DNA of 64,000 bases from Hymenobacter sp. H14-R3 (GTDB lineage Bacteria > Bacteroidota > Bacteroidia > Cytophagales > Hymenobacteraceae): assembly GCF_030063445.1 (NCBI RefSeq), contig NZ_JASITD010000020.1, forward strand, positions 32,297-96,296, read 5' to 3'. The notes under the pieces were generated by a model. That model did no database searches. It worked only from the letters and a program-made list of their open reading frames with translations, and was not told the origin of the DNA. The first letter of the stretch is position 1; each line of letters starts with the position of its first letter. Both the position numbers and the translations under genes were made by a program. Positions 1-7,625 of this stretch are shown one piece after another.

Positions 1-2
1 AG

Positions 3-221
3 GACCAGGCCCCTAGCCATGTATTTGACAGGCAGGAGTTTCCGAAGCTACTACGGTGCATCAACCAGCAATTTGGCCGCTATTCCTTTGCCGATAGCCT
101 CACCGTGGGGAGCGCCTACGTGGCCCTGGGCCCCGCTACCAAAGCAGGTTTTGTGGAAGTGCTCAACGACAACCAGCGGGTGCGCCAGTACCCCGCCAGC
201 GCTTTTCGGTCCGAAGAATAA
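3..221 (+). CDS. C-terminal fragment of an unrecognised protein (5' end outside window)
   Basis: An open frame runs from the left edge to a TAA at 219-221, giving about 72 residues that end in SAFRSEE. The fragment contains the stretch SLTVGSAYVALGPATK, which looks like a small beta-rich C-terminal segment. The codons are GC-rich with G/C at third positions, as in the confirmed genes nearby, so I take this as the true frame; competing frames over the same bases give Arg/Pro-rich shadow peptides. I do not recognise the family. It is followed after 120 bases by the RmlD-like reductase on the same strand. Confidence 0.5.
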   Translation, partial: DQAPSHVFDRQEFPKLLRCINQQFGRYSFADSLTVGSAYVALGPATKAGFVEVLNDNQRVRQYPASAFRSEE

Positions 222-341
222 GCCGCTCCCCCGCCGGCGCCGCTTGGGGCGGGCACCGGGCAAGCCGTACTTTCGGGGCTCGGTAGGCAGCGGCCGCGTG
301 CCCGCCGCTACCAGGTGCCAGCAGGCCAACTTAAAAGCAAA

Positions 342-1196
342 ATGAATACTACGTTGATTTTTGGGGCCTCGGGCCAACTAGGGCAGTGCCTGGCGCACGT
401 GGCCCAGCAGCAAGGCATGACGGACTTGGTTTTTCCACCCGAAGCTCAAGCTAATATTCTAAATGTAAGCGGCTTGCGCGAGTTATTCACTCAGCACCGC
501 CCGGCCTATGCCATCAACTGCGCCGCCTACACGGCCGTAGACAAAGCCGAGGACGAGCTGGACCTGGCCCGCAAAGTGAACCGCGACGGCGTCGAAAACC
601 TGGCCCGCCTCTGCGGCGAGTTCGGCACCACCCTCATCCAGATTTCGACCGATTTCGTGTTTGCCGGCAGCGGCAACCAGCCGCTCGTCGAAACCGACGA
701 AACCGCGCCCATCAGCGTCTACGGCCTCACCAAGCTGGAGGGCGAGCAGGTAATTCCGGCCCTCACCAGCCAGTATTTCATCCTGCGCACCAGCTGGCTC
801 TACTCCGAGTTTGCGGGCAACTTCGTGAAAACCATGCGCAAGCTGGGCCGCGAGCGCGACGAGCTGCGCGTTATCTGGGACCAGGCCGGCACGCCCACCT
901 ACGCCATCGACCTGGCCGGCTGCATCCTGCATATCATTGCCAGCCAGAGCGTTGCCTACGGTCTCTACCACTATAGCAACGAAGGCCTGACCTCGTGGTA
1001 CGACTTCGCCACTGCCATCTTCGAGCTCAGCAACATCCCGGTGCGCACCGTGCCTATCCGCACCGCCGAGTACCCCACCAAAGCCACCCGCCCGCCCTAT
1101 TCGGTTATGGATAAGAGCAAGATAAAGAAGGAGTTGGGCGTAGTTATTCCGCACTGGCGCGTGAGCTTGCAGGCGTGCCTGGGGCAATTGGGATAG
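342..1196 (+). CDS. rfbD: dTDP-4-dehydrorhamnose reductase-like SDR (RmlD family)
   Basis: 284 residues, the normal size for RmlD. In the known family the enzyme reduces dTDP-4-keto-L-rhamnose to dTDP-L-rhamnose with NAD(P)H in the cytoplasm. Seen here: the Rossmann glycine motif GASGQLG at residues 8-14, the active-site segment STDFVFAG, and the Tyr-x3-Lys pair in VYGLTKLEGE near residue 127. The ATG at 342 is preferred over an in-frame GTG at 315 because it places the dinucleotide-binding strand (TLIFGASG) directly at the N terminus. No other rhamnose genes lie in the window, so it could be a stand-alone reductase for another sugar nucleotide; the family is secure, the exact substrate is not. 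Confidence 0.8.
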   Translation: MNTTLIFGASGQLGQCLAHVAQQQGMTDLVFPPEAQANILNVSGLRELFTQHRPAYAINCAAYTAVDKAEDELDLARKVNRDGVENLARLCGEFGTTLIQISTDFVFAGSGNQPLVETDETAPISVYGLTKLEGEQVIPALTSQYFILRTSWLYSEFAGNFVKTMRKLGRERDELRVIWDQAGTPTYAIDLAGCILHIIASQSVAYGLYHYSNEGLTSWYDFATAIFELSNIPVRTVPIRTAEYPTKATRPPYSVMDKSKIKKELGVVIPHWRVSLQACLGQLG

Positions 1197-1239
1197 TACA
1201 GTAAAACGTGTAGAAAGCTGACGATTTTGATAAAAGTCA

Positions 1240-1308
1240 GCAAAAAGGCGGTCACCCAAAACGACGAAGCAACTCGCTTCGTCGCGCTTTGCGTGACCGC
1301 CTTTTTGC
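1240..1308. terminator. Long bidirectional hairpin terminator
   Basis: Outer arms GCAAAAAGGCGGTCAC and GTGACCGCCTTTTTGC pair perfectly, and an inner hairpin (CGACGAAG with CTTCGTCG, 1262-1283) sits inside. With A and T runs on the two sides it can terminate in both directions. It lies 43 bases after the RmlD-like gene. Confidence 0.75.
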
Positions 1309-1415
1309 TTAATACCCACACACTCCAGCAGGTTTGTGCTCCAGCGCATTCTAAAACTACTTTGCTGTCCTCTAGGCAGCTAAGCTAATAACCTCGCTGG
1401 TACGACTCAAGAAGT

Positions 1416-1613
1416 ATGAAGAGAGAAACTAAAGAATGTGACGAATGCGGCAGCTTATACTTTACCGATACCTCGCAGCTGGCGGCTCTATGCCCTGAGT
1501 GCGCACATTATCTGTATAAATATGCTAATTGCAAACACCTTATGAAAGCCGGAAGGTGCTTGAATTGTCACTGGGATGGCAGTGTTACTTATTTTATAAC
1601 TACCTTAAAATAG
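1416..1613 (+). CDS. Small cysteine-rich zinc-ribbon-like protein
   Basis: 65 residues beginning MKRETKECDECGSLYF. Two CxxC pairs (CDEC near residue 8 and CPEC near residue 28), then C near 39 and a CLNC pair near 48, give the arrangement of a double zinc ribbon. Base composition is less GC-rich than the neighbours, and the start is a plain ATG at 1416 after a long non-coding gap. It converges on the MFS gene, whose stop lies 5 bases beyond its own. The function is unknown. Small proteins of this kind can bind DNA or RNA, but nothing here shows which. The regular cysteine spacing argues that it is real. Confidence 0.6.
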   Translation: MKRETKECDECGSLYFTDTSQLAALCPECAHYLYKYANCKHLMKAGRCLNCHWDGSVTYFITTLK

Positions 1614-1618
1614 GTGAG

Positions 1619-2851
1619 TTAAGCAGGAGTAGGTTCGGCAGCTATTTGTTGCCGCCCATAAAACCGGTGCAGCGCCAGCGCCAGCAGCACAAACGCGCTA
1701 CCCACGGCGCACACCCCCGGCCAGCCGAAGTGCATCCAGGCCACGCCGCCGATTACCGAGCCCAGCGAGCCGCCCGTGAAATAGCCCGTCATGTACACCG
1801 TGTTGAGGCGGCTGCGGGCCTCGGGGCGCAGCGAAAAGATGAGCGTCTGGTTGGAAATGTGCACCGACTGCACGCCCACATCGAGCAGCAAAATGCCCAC
1901 CACCAGCCCGGCCAGGTAGCCGCCGCCCACCCCCAGCAGCAGGTACGCGGCCAGCGACAGCGCCAGCCCCGCCGTGATGGCGTAGCTGGAGCCGCGCCGG
2001 TCGGCCAGGCCGCCGGCCAGCGGCGCGGCCAGGGCCCCGGCGGCCCCTACCAGGCCAAAAAAGCCCGCCACGTCGCTGCCGTAGCCATACGCGGGGCTGC
2101 CGAGGTAAAAAACCAGGGTCGTCCAGAACACACTGAACGCGGCAAAGATGCTGCCGCCCACCAGCGCCGAGCGCCGCAGCTGCGGCAGCTCGCGCGCCAG
2201 CGTGCCCAGCGAGCGCATCAGCGAGCCGTAGGTGCCCGCAAAATTGGGCCGGTCCTGCGGCAGCCGCCAGGCCAGCAGGCCCGTAAGCGCCAGCATGAGG
2301 CCCGCCGCGCCGGCAAACACCAGCCGCCAGCCCAGGTGCGCGCCCGCATAGCCGCTCACCGTGCGCGAGAGCAGAATGCCAATTAGCAGCCCGCTCATAA
2401 TGCGCCCCACAATGCGGCCGCGGTCGGCCTCAGGGGCCAGGTGCGCCGCCATGGGTAGCAGTAGTTGCGGCACCGACGAGCAAATGCCGATGAGCACGCT
2501 CGCCACCGCCAGCAGCGCAAACGTGGGGGCCAGCGCCGCGCCGCCCAGGCACACGGCCGCGCCCACCAGCATCCAGAGAATGAGGCGCTTGCGCTCCAAC
2601 ATATCGCCCAGCGGCACGGCCAGCAGAATGCCCAGCGTATAGCCGATTTGGGTGGCCGTGGCCACCAAGCTGGCCCGGCTATCGGAGATGCCGAAGGTGC
2701 GGCCGATGGCCGCCAGCAGCGGCTGGTTGTAGTAAATATTGGCCACCACCAGCCCGCAGGTGAGGGCCATGAGCCAGACCAGGGCATTATCGAGGCGGCG
2801 GGGTGGGGTAGTTAGGGTAGCAGGGGTAGGCTTAAGCAGTAACTCAGACAT
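1619..2851 (-). CDS. MFS transporter (drug/metabolite exporter type)
   Basis: 410 residues with about twelve hydrophobic segments, the normal size for a major facilitator. The N terminus has a short hydrophilic lead and then a first helix (VWLMALTCGLVVANIYYNQP). The loop between helices 2 and 3 carries PLGDMLERKRLIL, the classical MFS loop motif, and VGRIMSGLLIGILLSRTVSG fits the antiporter region of helix 5. The NIYYNQPLLAAIG motif is typical of the YnfM/YfmO-like branch of proton-driven exporters. The substrate cannot be read from sequence. It is transcribed alone, divergent from the GreA-type gene with about 120 bases between the starts. Confidence 0.85.
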   Translation of the reverse strand: MSELLLKPTPATLTTPPRRLDNALVWLMALTCGLVVANIYYNQPLLAAIGRTFGISDSRASLVATATQIGYTLGILLAVPLGDMLERKRLILWMLVGAAVCLGGAALAPTFALLAVASVLIGICSSVPQLLLPMAAHLAPEADRGRIVGRIMSGLLIGILLSRTVSGYAGAHLGWRLVFAGAAGLMLALTGLLAWRLPQDRPNFAGTYGSLMRSLGTLARELPQLRRSALVGGSIFAAFSVFWTTLVFYLGSPAYGYGSDVAGFFGLVGAAGALAAPLAGGLADRRGSSYAITAGLALSLAAYLLLGVGGGYLAGLVVGILLLDVGVQSVHISNQTLIFSLRPEARSRLNTVYMTGYFTGGSLGSVIGGVAWMHFGWPGVCAVGSAFVLLALALHRFYGRQQIAAEPTPA

Positions 2852-2971
2852 GAAATAGCGCGAACGAATCGGGTATTGATAGCGGCAGAATAGCGTGGGT
2901 TAACTCCCAAATGCCCGCCAGGGTTATGCTTGAGCTTCGCAACCCGCCCGCCCGGCCTTCGTTTGCCCAGT

Positions 2972-3490
2972 ATGAGCCGAGGATTTGTAAAGGAAGATGA
3001 TGCCCAAACGCCGCCCATAGTGCCGCCCCGCGCCGCCCTGCCACCCGGCTCGCCCAACTACGTCACGGCCAATGGCTTGGTTCAGCTGCGCCACGAGCTC
3101 ACCGAGCTGGAAGCCGAGCGCACCCACGCCGAAGCCGACCACACCAACGACACCGACCGCACGCACCGGTTATCGCTGCTAAATGGCCGCCTCGCCCTGC
3201 TCACCGAGCGCCTGGCCAGTGCCCGCCTCGTCGACCCCACCACCCAGCCCGCCAAGGAAGTGCGCTTCGGGGCCACCCTGATACTGCGCACCCTGCGCGG
3301 CGGCAAAGTGGGCACCGAGCGCCGCTTCACTATCGTAGGAGTTGATGAGGCCGACGTGGCGGCGGGCAAAGTGAGCTTCGTGGCCCCGCTGGCCCGGGCC
3401 GTGGCGGGCGCGCAGCTAGGCAGCGAGGTAACGCTGCACCTAGGGCCGCACGAAGAAGTGGTGCAGGTAACTGCTATTACCTACGCCTGA
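2972..3490 (+). CDS. GreA/GreB family transcription elongation factor
   Basis: 172 residues. Residues about 35-90 (GLVQLRHELTELEAERTHAE onward) form the charged two-helix coiled coil that enters the RNA polymerase secondary channel, and about 95-172 form the FKBP-like C-terminal domain (FGATLILRTLRGG ... GSEVTLHL). Known members rescue backtracked polymerase by stimulating transcript cleavage. The ATG at 2972 (MSRGFVKEDD) is preferred over an upstream TTG at 2930, which would add residues unlike the family. The N-terminal 30 residues are Pro/Ala-rich and extra to canonical GreA. Bacteroidota often carry several GreA-like paralogues; this is probably one of the accessory ones. Confidence 0.8.
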   Translation: MSRGFVKEDDAQTPPIVPPRAALPPGSPNYVTANGLVQLRHELTELEAERTHAEADHTNDTDRTHRLSLLNGRLALLTERLASARLVDPTTQPAKEVRFGATLILRTLRGGKVGTERRFTIVGVDEADVAAGKVSFVAPLARAVAGAQLGSEVTLHLGPHEEVVQVTAITYA

Positions 3491-3537
3491 TGAGCGGAGA
3501 AAAACGTCTGTCATTGCGGCTTACGTAAAAACGTCTG

Positions 3538-3657
3538 TCCTTGCGAGCGCAACGCAGTGGAGCGCGGCAATCTTTCCTGTACGCTCGGGTTACTAACCCC
3601 ATGAAGCGAATGACCAAGGAAAGATTGCCGCGCTCCACTGCGTTGCGCTCGCAAGGA
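3538..3657. repeat. Palindromic intergenic element, family A, copy 1
   Basis: Two perfectly complementary 41-base arms (3538-3578 and 3617-3657) surround a 38-base centre. The arm reads TCCTTGCGAGCGCAACGCAG and continues through GGAGCGCGGCAATCTTTCCT. It lies between the convergent GreA-type and AraC genes. Nearly identical arms recur at 43601-43719 and in a rearranged form at 40600-40910. There is no coding capacity. Confidence 0.9.
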
Positions 3658-3693
3658 TAAACGGCTCTTGTGTAAATTATAAAATAACGCAAA

Positions 3694-4623
3694 TCAATTA
3701 GTTAGCTGCTTCTTATAAGCGCCGGGCGTAATACCCTCGTGCTTCTTGAACAGCGCCTGGAAATACGACAGGTTATTAAACCCCGCCCGCAGGCACACCT
3801 CGGCCACGCTGGCTAGCGGCTGGCGCAGCAGGCGCTTAGCCTCGGCCAGCCGCTCGCGCACGATGTACTCGACTGGCGTGAGGCCTAGCTCGCGTTTAAA
3901 CAGGCGAAAAAAGGTGGCCTTGCTCATGCACGCCAGCGCGCTCAGTTTCTCAATCGGCAGGTTATCAGCCAGGTGCTCTTTTATGTAGTGCACCACCGCC
4001 GCAAAGCGGTGCGTGGTGAGATGCCGGGCGTAGTCATTGAAAATCAGCTCCCTGGCCTGAGTTTGCATCAGGCGCACCAGCAATTCTTGCAGGGTGAAGT
4101 TGGCCAGCACGTCCTTGGCCGCGTCGGTAGTGCGCGACACGGCCACCAGGCGCTCCAGGGTGCCGGTGAGCTCGGGCGTGTTGGTGAGGTGCGCGTACTC
4201 GGGCCCGGCCAGCGCCCAGGGCGCGTGGGCTTCGGCGCGCGGGTAGCGTTCGTTCAGTAAATCAACGGTTTGCCGAATGCTGTCGGGCGCGATGGCCACC
4301 GCCAGGCACTGTGTGGGCCGGCAGAGGCAGGCCTCGGGAAAGTCGATTTCCATTAGCTCATCTTCGCCCACTACCACCGTTTCGCCGGGCAGGTAGTCGA
4401 AGGCCGGGCGGTCGGGGAGGTGCATCACTTTTTTGCCCCGCAGCATGGTGGTGAGGGCCAGCCCATTGAGGCGCAGCGGCACGCGGTGGGCCGCCTGGTG
4501 CGTCTCAAAAATGTTCAGCTCAAAGGCATCGAGCGCGAAAACCGTGCGGTTTTCGACTAGCGTGTGTAGCTGTCCCAGCGCAAGTGGCGGCACGGCGGCG
4601 GGCAAATGAACGCGGGTAGGCAT
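3694..4623 (-). CDS. AraC-family transcriptional regulator of the aldehyde dehydrogenase locus
   Basis: 309 residues. The first ~190 resemble the AraC_N ligand-binding domain (LRLNGLALTTMLRGKKVMHL, then LPGETVVVGEDELMEIDFPE). The last ~100 form the double helix-turn-helix: LSALACMSKATFFRLFKREL is the first recognition unit and VAEVCLRAGFNNLSYFQALF the second, with the family end motif GITPGAYKK. It is divergently transcribed from the aldehyde dehydrogenase, 255 bases apart, the usual arrangement for a local activator. By inference it binds an aldehyde or alcohol-related effector and switches on the 4879-6930 genes. Confidence 0.85.
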   Translation of the reverse strand: MPTRVHLPAAVPPLALGQLHTLVENRTVFALDAFELNIFETHQAAHRVPLRLNGLALTTMLRGKKVMHLPDRPAFDYLPGETVVVGEDELMEIDFPEACLCRPTQCLAVAIAPDSIRQTVDLLNERYPRAEAHAPWALAGPEYAHLTNTPELTGTLERLVAVSRTTDAAKDVLANFTLQELLVRLMQTQARELIFNDYARHLTTHRFAAVVHYIKEHLADNLPIEKLSALACMSKATFFRLFKRELGLTPVEYIVRERLAEAKRLLRQPLASVAEVCLRAGFNNLSYFQALFKKHEGITPGAYKKQLTN

Positions 4624-4646
4624 TTCAATGAGTATGAGTTAATTGA

Positions 4647-4742
4647 ACGTCATGCTGAGCTTGTCGAAGCATCTTGCGTGGGGTAGTAAAATCAATCGCT
4701 CAACGATGCGAGCGAGATGATTCGGCAAGCTCAGCACGACGT
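4647..4742. repeat. Imperfect inverted repeat in the divergent araC / aldehyde dehydrogenase region
   Basis: The left arm ACGTCATGCTGAGCTTGTCG pairs imperfectly with a right arm containing CGGCAAGCTCAGCACGACGT, ending at 4742. It occupies the 5' intergenic space between the regulator start (4623) and the dehydrogenase start (4879). The arm core (GCTGAGCTTGTCGAAGCAT) resembles a motif common in intergenic repeats of many bacteria, so it is more likely a dispersed repeat than an operator. Confidence 0.75.
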
Positions 4743-4878
4743 GCTACACAAGGTGAGTGATGACTTACTAAGGTTGAGGCAATTTCGACATTTATTGCGA
4801 CAATACCACAACCTCCGCAGTAAGATAAGGAGTCATCTTTGCGCTAGTACTCCACTTCTTTCCAATTCCCACGCAATC

Positions 4879-6408
4879 ATGGTCGAAACCCTCGAAAAAG
4901 CCACTACCGTGGTGGCCCGCCCGCAGTTCAAGTCGCACTACGACAACTTTATTGGGGGCAAATGGGTGGCCCCGGTCAAAGGCCAGTACTTCGATAACCC
5001 GTCGCCCATCGACGGCAAAGTCTTCTGCAAAGTGGCCCGCAGTACCAAGGAAGACATTGAGCTAGCCCTCGACGCCGCTCACGAAGCCTTCAAAAGCTGG
5101 AGCAAAGCCTCGGCTGCCGTGCGTAGCAACGTGCTGCTCAAAATCGCCGACATTATAGAGGCCAACCTGCCCTACCTGGCCGCCGCCGAAACGGTGGAAA
5201 ACGGCAAGGCCATCCGCGAGTCAATGGCCGCCGATTTGCCGCTCTGCATCGACCACTTCCGATACTTTGCGGGCGTTATTCGGGCCGAAGAAGGCTCAGC
5301 TACCGAGCTGAACGAGAACACGTTGTCGCTGGTGATTCAGGAGCCGCTGGGCGTTGTCGGTCAGATTATTCCCTGGAACTTCCCGCTGCTAATGGCCACC
5401 TGGAAGCTGGCCCCCGCCATTGCGGCCGGCTGCTGCGTGGTGATGAAGCCCGCCGAGCAAACGCCCGCCAGCATCATGATGCTCATGGAGTTGATTCAGG
5501 ACGTGGTGCCCGCTGGCGTCATCAACGTAGTCAACGGCTTCGGCCTGGAAGCCGGCAAGCCGCTGGCCAGCAACAAGCGCGTGCAAAAGGTGTCGTTCAC
5601 GGGCGAAACCACTACCGGCCGCCTCATCTTGCAATACGCCGCCGAAAACATCATCCCCGTTACGATGGAGCTGGGCGGCAAGTCGCCCAACATCTTCTGC
5701 AAGAGCGTGATGGACCACGACGACGACTTCCTCGACAAGTGCATCGAAGGTGCCGTGATGTTTGCCCTCAACCAGGGTGAAATCTGCACTTGCCCCTCGC
5801 GCCTGCTGGTGCACGAGGATATTTACGACGCGTTTATTGCCCGCGTCATTGCCCGCGTAAAGGCCATCAAGCTGGGTAACCCCATGGATACCACCACGAT
5901 GATGGGGGCCCAGGCCAGCAACGACCAGTTTGAGAAAATCCTGAGCTACCTCGAAATCGGCAAGGCTGAAGGGGCTGAAGTGCTGGTGGGCGGCGAGGCC
6001 TACACCCAGGAAGATGGCGCGCTCGGGGAGGGCTACTACATTCAGCCTACCATTTTCCGGGGGCATAATAAGATGCGGATTTTTCAGGAGGAAATCTTCG
6101 GCCCGGTGCTGTCGGTAACAACTTTCAAGGACAACGAGGAGGCCCTGGAAATCGCCAACGACACGCTCTACGGCCTCGGGGCCGGCCTCTGGAGCCGCGA
6201 CGCGCACGAGCTCTACCAGATGCCCCGCGCCATTAAGGCCGGCCGCGTGTGGGTGAACTGCTACCACGACTACCCCGCCGGCGCGCCGTTTGGCGGCTAC
6301 AAGGCGTCGGGCTTCGGCCGCGAAAACCACAAGATGATGCTGGGGCACTACCGCCAGACCAAGAACATGCTCATCAGCTACAGCCAGCAGAAATTAGGTT
6401 TCTTTTAG
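4879..6408 (+). CDS. Aldehyde dehydrogenase, acetaldehyde (ExaC/AldB) type
   Basis: 509 residues, the normal size for an NAD(P)-dependent aldehyde dehydrogenase. Cytoplasmic enzymes of this type oxidise acetaldehyde and related short aldehydes to acids. Visible: the cofactor motif PWNFPLLMATWKLAPAIAAG, the catalytic glutamate in MELGGKSPNIF near residue 263, and the nucleophilic cysteine in NQGEICTCPSR near residue 303. The two-cysteine form of that motif is typical of the ExaC/AldB branch. The ATG at 4879 (MVETLEKATT) follows an AT-rich leader; an upstream extension to 4717 would run through the palindromic repeat and is not credible. The divergent AraC gene and the following DUF779 gene support an aldehyde-inducible locus. 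Confidence 0.92.
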   Translation: MVETLEKATTVVARPQFKSHYDNFIGGKWVAPVKGQYFDNPSPIDGKVFCKVARSTKEDIELALDAAHEAFKSWSKASAAVRSNVLLKIADIIEANLPYLAAAETVENGKAIRESMAADLPLCIDHFRYFAGVIRAEEGSATELNENTLSLVIQEPLGVVGQIIPWNFPLLMATWKLAPAIAAGCCVVMKPAEQTPASIMMLMELIQDVVPAGVINVVNGFGLEAGKPLASNKRVQKVSFTGETTTGRLILQYAAENIIPVTMELGGKSPNIFCKSVMDHDDDFLDKCIEGAVMFALNQGEICTCPSRLLVHEDIYDAFIARVIARVKAIKLGNPMDTTTMMGAQASNDQFEKILSYLEIGKAEGAEVLVGGEAYTQEDGALGEGYYIQPTIFRGHNKMRIFQEEIFGPVLSVTTFKDNEEALEIANDTLYGLGAGLWSRDAHELYQMPRAIKAGRVWVNCYHDYPAGAPFGGYKASGFGRENHKMMLGHYRQTKNMLISYSQQKLGFF

Positions 6409-6411
6409 CAA

Positions 6412-6533
6412 TGTGCGGTAAGCTTTAGCTTGCCGTAAGTACCCTAAATTAGCACTGCCGCCGGAAGCATTCGGTAGTAGTGCTAATTATTTAGCCATCA
6501 ATTATTTAACAGCAAGATAAAGCTTACCGCACA
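6412..6533. repeat. Palindromic intergenic element, family B, copy 1
   Basis: Arms TGTGCGGTAAGCTTTAGCTT(GC) at 6412-6433 and GCAAGATAAAGCTTACCGCA(CA) at 6512-6533 pair over 22 bases with one mismatch, around an AT-rich centre. The element fills nearly the whole gap between the aldehyde dehydrogenase stop and the DUF779 start, ending 4 bases before that ATG. A second copy lies at 8339-8443. Confidence 0.85.
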
Positions 6534-6537
6534 GCCT

Positions 6538-6930
6538 ATGCCCACCTCCCGCGTTCTCGCCACCCAGGCGGCCGAAGCTACCATCGACCTGCTGCGCGAC
6601 GAGCACGGCCCGCTCATGTTTCATCAAAGCGGCGGTTGCTGCGATGGCTCGTCGCCGATGTGCTTTACCAAGGGCGAGTTTCGGATTGGCGGCAACGACG
6701 TGTGGCTGGGCCAGATTCACGGCTGTGATTTCTTCATGAGCACCAGCCAGTTCGAGTACTGGCAGCACACCCAGCTCACCATCGATGTGACCAAGGGCCG
6801 GGGCGCGAGTTTCTCGTTGGAAATTCCGCTAGGCGTACGCTTCCTTATTCGCTCGCGGCTCTTTACGGAGGAAGAAGCGCAGGCTATGGAGCCGGTGCGC
6901 AATGGTGAAGAATACCTGGAGCAGGCCTGA
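6538..6930 (+). CDS. DUF779 domain-containing protein
   Basis: 130 residues, matching the length of the DUF779 family. Seen: MFHQSGGCCDGSSPMCF with its paired cysteines near residues 30-45, a second cysteine in IHGCDFFMS, and the C-terminal GASFSLEIPLGVRFLIRSRLF. DUF779 genes are repeatedly found beside acetaldehyde-type dehydrogenases, as here, so a helper or metal/redox role in aldehyde oxidation is a fair inference, but no activity has been shown in the sequence. The family B repeat leaves only 4 bases before the ATG, so translation may depend on readthrough from the dehydrogenase message. Confidence 0.85.
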   Translation: MPTSRVLATQAAEATIDLLRDEHGPLMFHQSGGCCDGSSPMCFTKGEFRIGGNDVWLGQIHGCDFFMSTSQFEYWQHTQLTIDVTKGRGASFSLEIPLGVRFLIRSRLFTEEEAQAMEPVRNGEEYLEQA

Positions 6931-6949
6931 GAGCAGCCAGTTTTACAAC

Positions 6950-6993
6950 GTAAACGAAAGGCCCGGCGAGCAATCGCCGGGCCTTTCGTTTAC
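6950..6993. terminator. Bidirectional terminator between DUF779 gene and lipoprotein gene
   Basis: The arms GTAAACGAAAGGCCCGGCGA and TCGCCGGGCCTTTCGTTTAC are perfectly complementary with a 4-base loop. It lies between two convergent genes and suits termination of both. Confidence 0.8.
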
Positions 6994-7006
6994 GCCGTGG
7001 GGGTGG

Positions 7007-7528
7007 CTATTTTTTCTCCTGCACGGGCAGGTCTTCCAAGTGAGCCAGGCTGATTTTCCAGCTGCCGTCGCTGGCTTTCTTCCAGATAAACACGTAGTTG
7101 CCGGTGCCCAGGCCGGTTGCTTTCTCAGTAGCCGTAGGCAGCACATCCACTGAGAAGGTGCCGGCCTCGTAGGCCATGTCGGCATTGGACCCCGTGCTGA
7201 CGCCGTTGGTTTTAAGGTTGGCAATGGTGTTGATGGTGGGCGTAATCCATTTGTTGGTTACCTCATCCTTGCCGCTGAAGCGGGTTTCGCCCTGCAAAAA
7301 CTGCACATCGTCGGCCAGCATGGCAGTTATCTTGCTCGCATCTTTGTTGTTCCAGGCGCTCACAAACTGCTGGTCGAGGTCCGTAACGCTGGCGCTGGCG
7401 CTGGCGCCGCCGGCAGTAGTGGCGTTGGCGTTGGCAGGGTCGGCCGCGTTGGCGGCCGATTTTTGGTCGTTGCCGGAGCAAGAAGTCAGCAGGGCCGCTA
7501 CGCAGCAGGAAAGCAAGTAGTATTTCAT
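7007..7528 (-). CDS. Lipoprotein with a DUF4440/SnoaL-like domain
   Basis: 173 residues. The N terminus MKYYLLSCCVAALLTSCSGN is a lipoprotein signal with the acylated cysteine in LTSCS. An Ala/Asn-rich linker follows to about residue 45. Residues ~48-170 have the pattern of the NTF2-like DUF4440/SnoaL fold: DLDQQFVSAWNNKDASKITA, then MLADDVQFLQGE, and the closing GSWKISLAHLEDLP. Such domains often bind small ligands or act as stress-related periplasmic proteins. The start at 7528 puts the signal sequence at the N terminus; an upstream extension to 7564 would not. Function in the cell envelope is unknown. Confidence 0.75.
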   Translation of the reverse strand: MKYYLLSCCVAALLTSCSGNDQKSAANAADPANANATTAGGASASASVTDLDQQFVSAWNNKDASKITAMLADDVQFLQGETRFSGKDEVTNKWITPTINTIANLKTNGVSTGSNADMAYEAGTFSVDVLPTATEKATGLGTGNYVFIWKKASDGSWKISLAHLEDLPVQEKK

Positions 7529-7625
7529 GGGGAATTTTGAAGAAGAGCGCAAGAGACTGCGCAAAACCCCGCAAAAACGAGGTCAATCCTTAGTATTGCA
7601 AAAACTTTATAATCAATGTATTAGC

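Noticed and set aside
342..1196. Rhamnose/LPS sugar cluster
   Set aside because: No rmlA, rmlB, rmlC or glycosyltransferase genes are present in the window.
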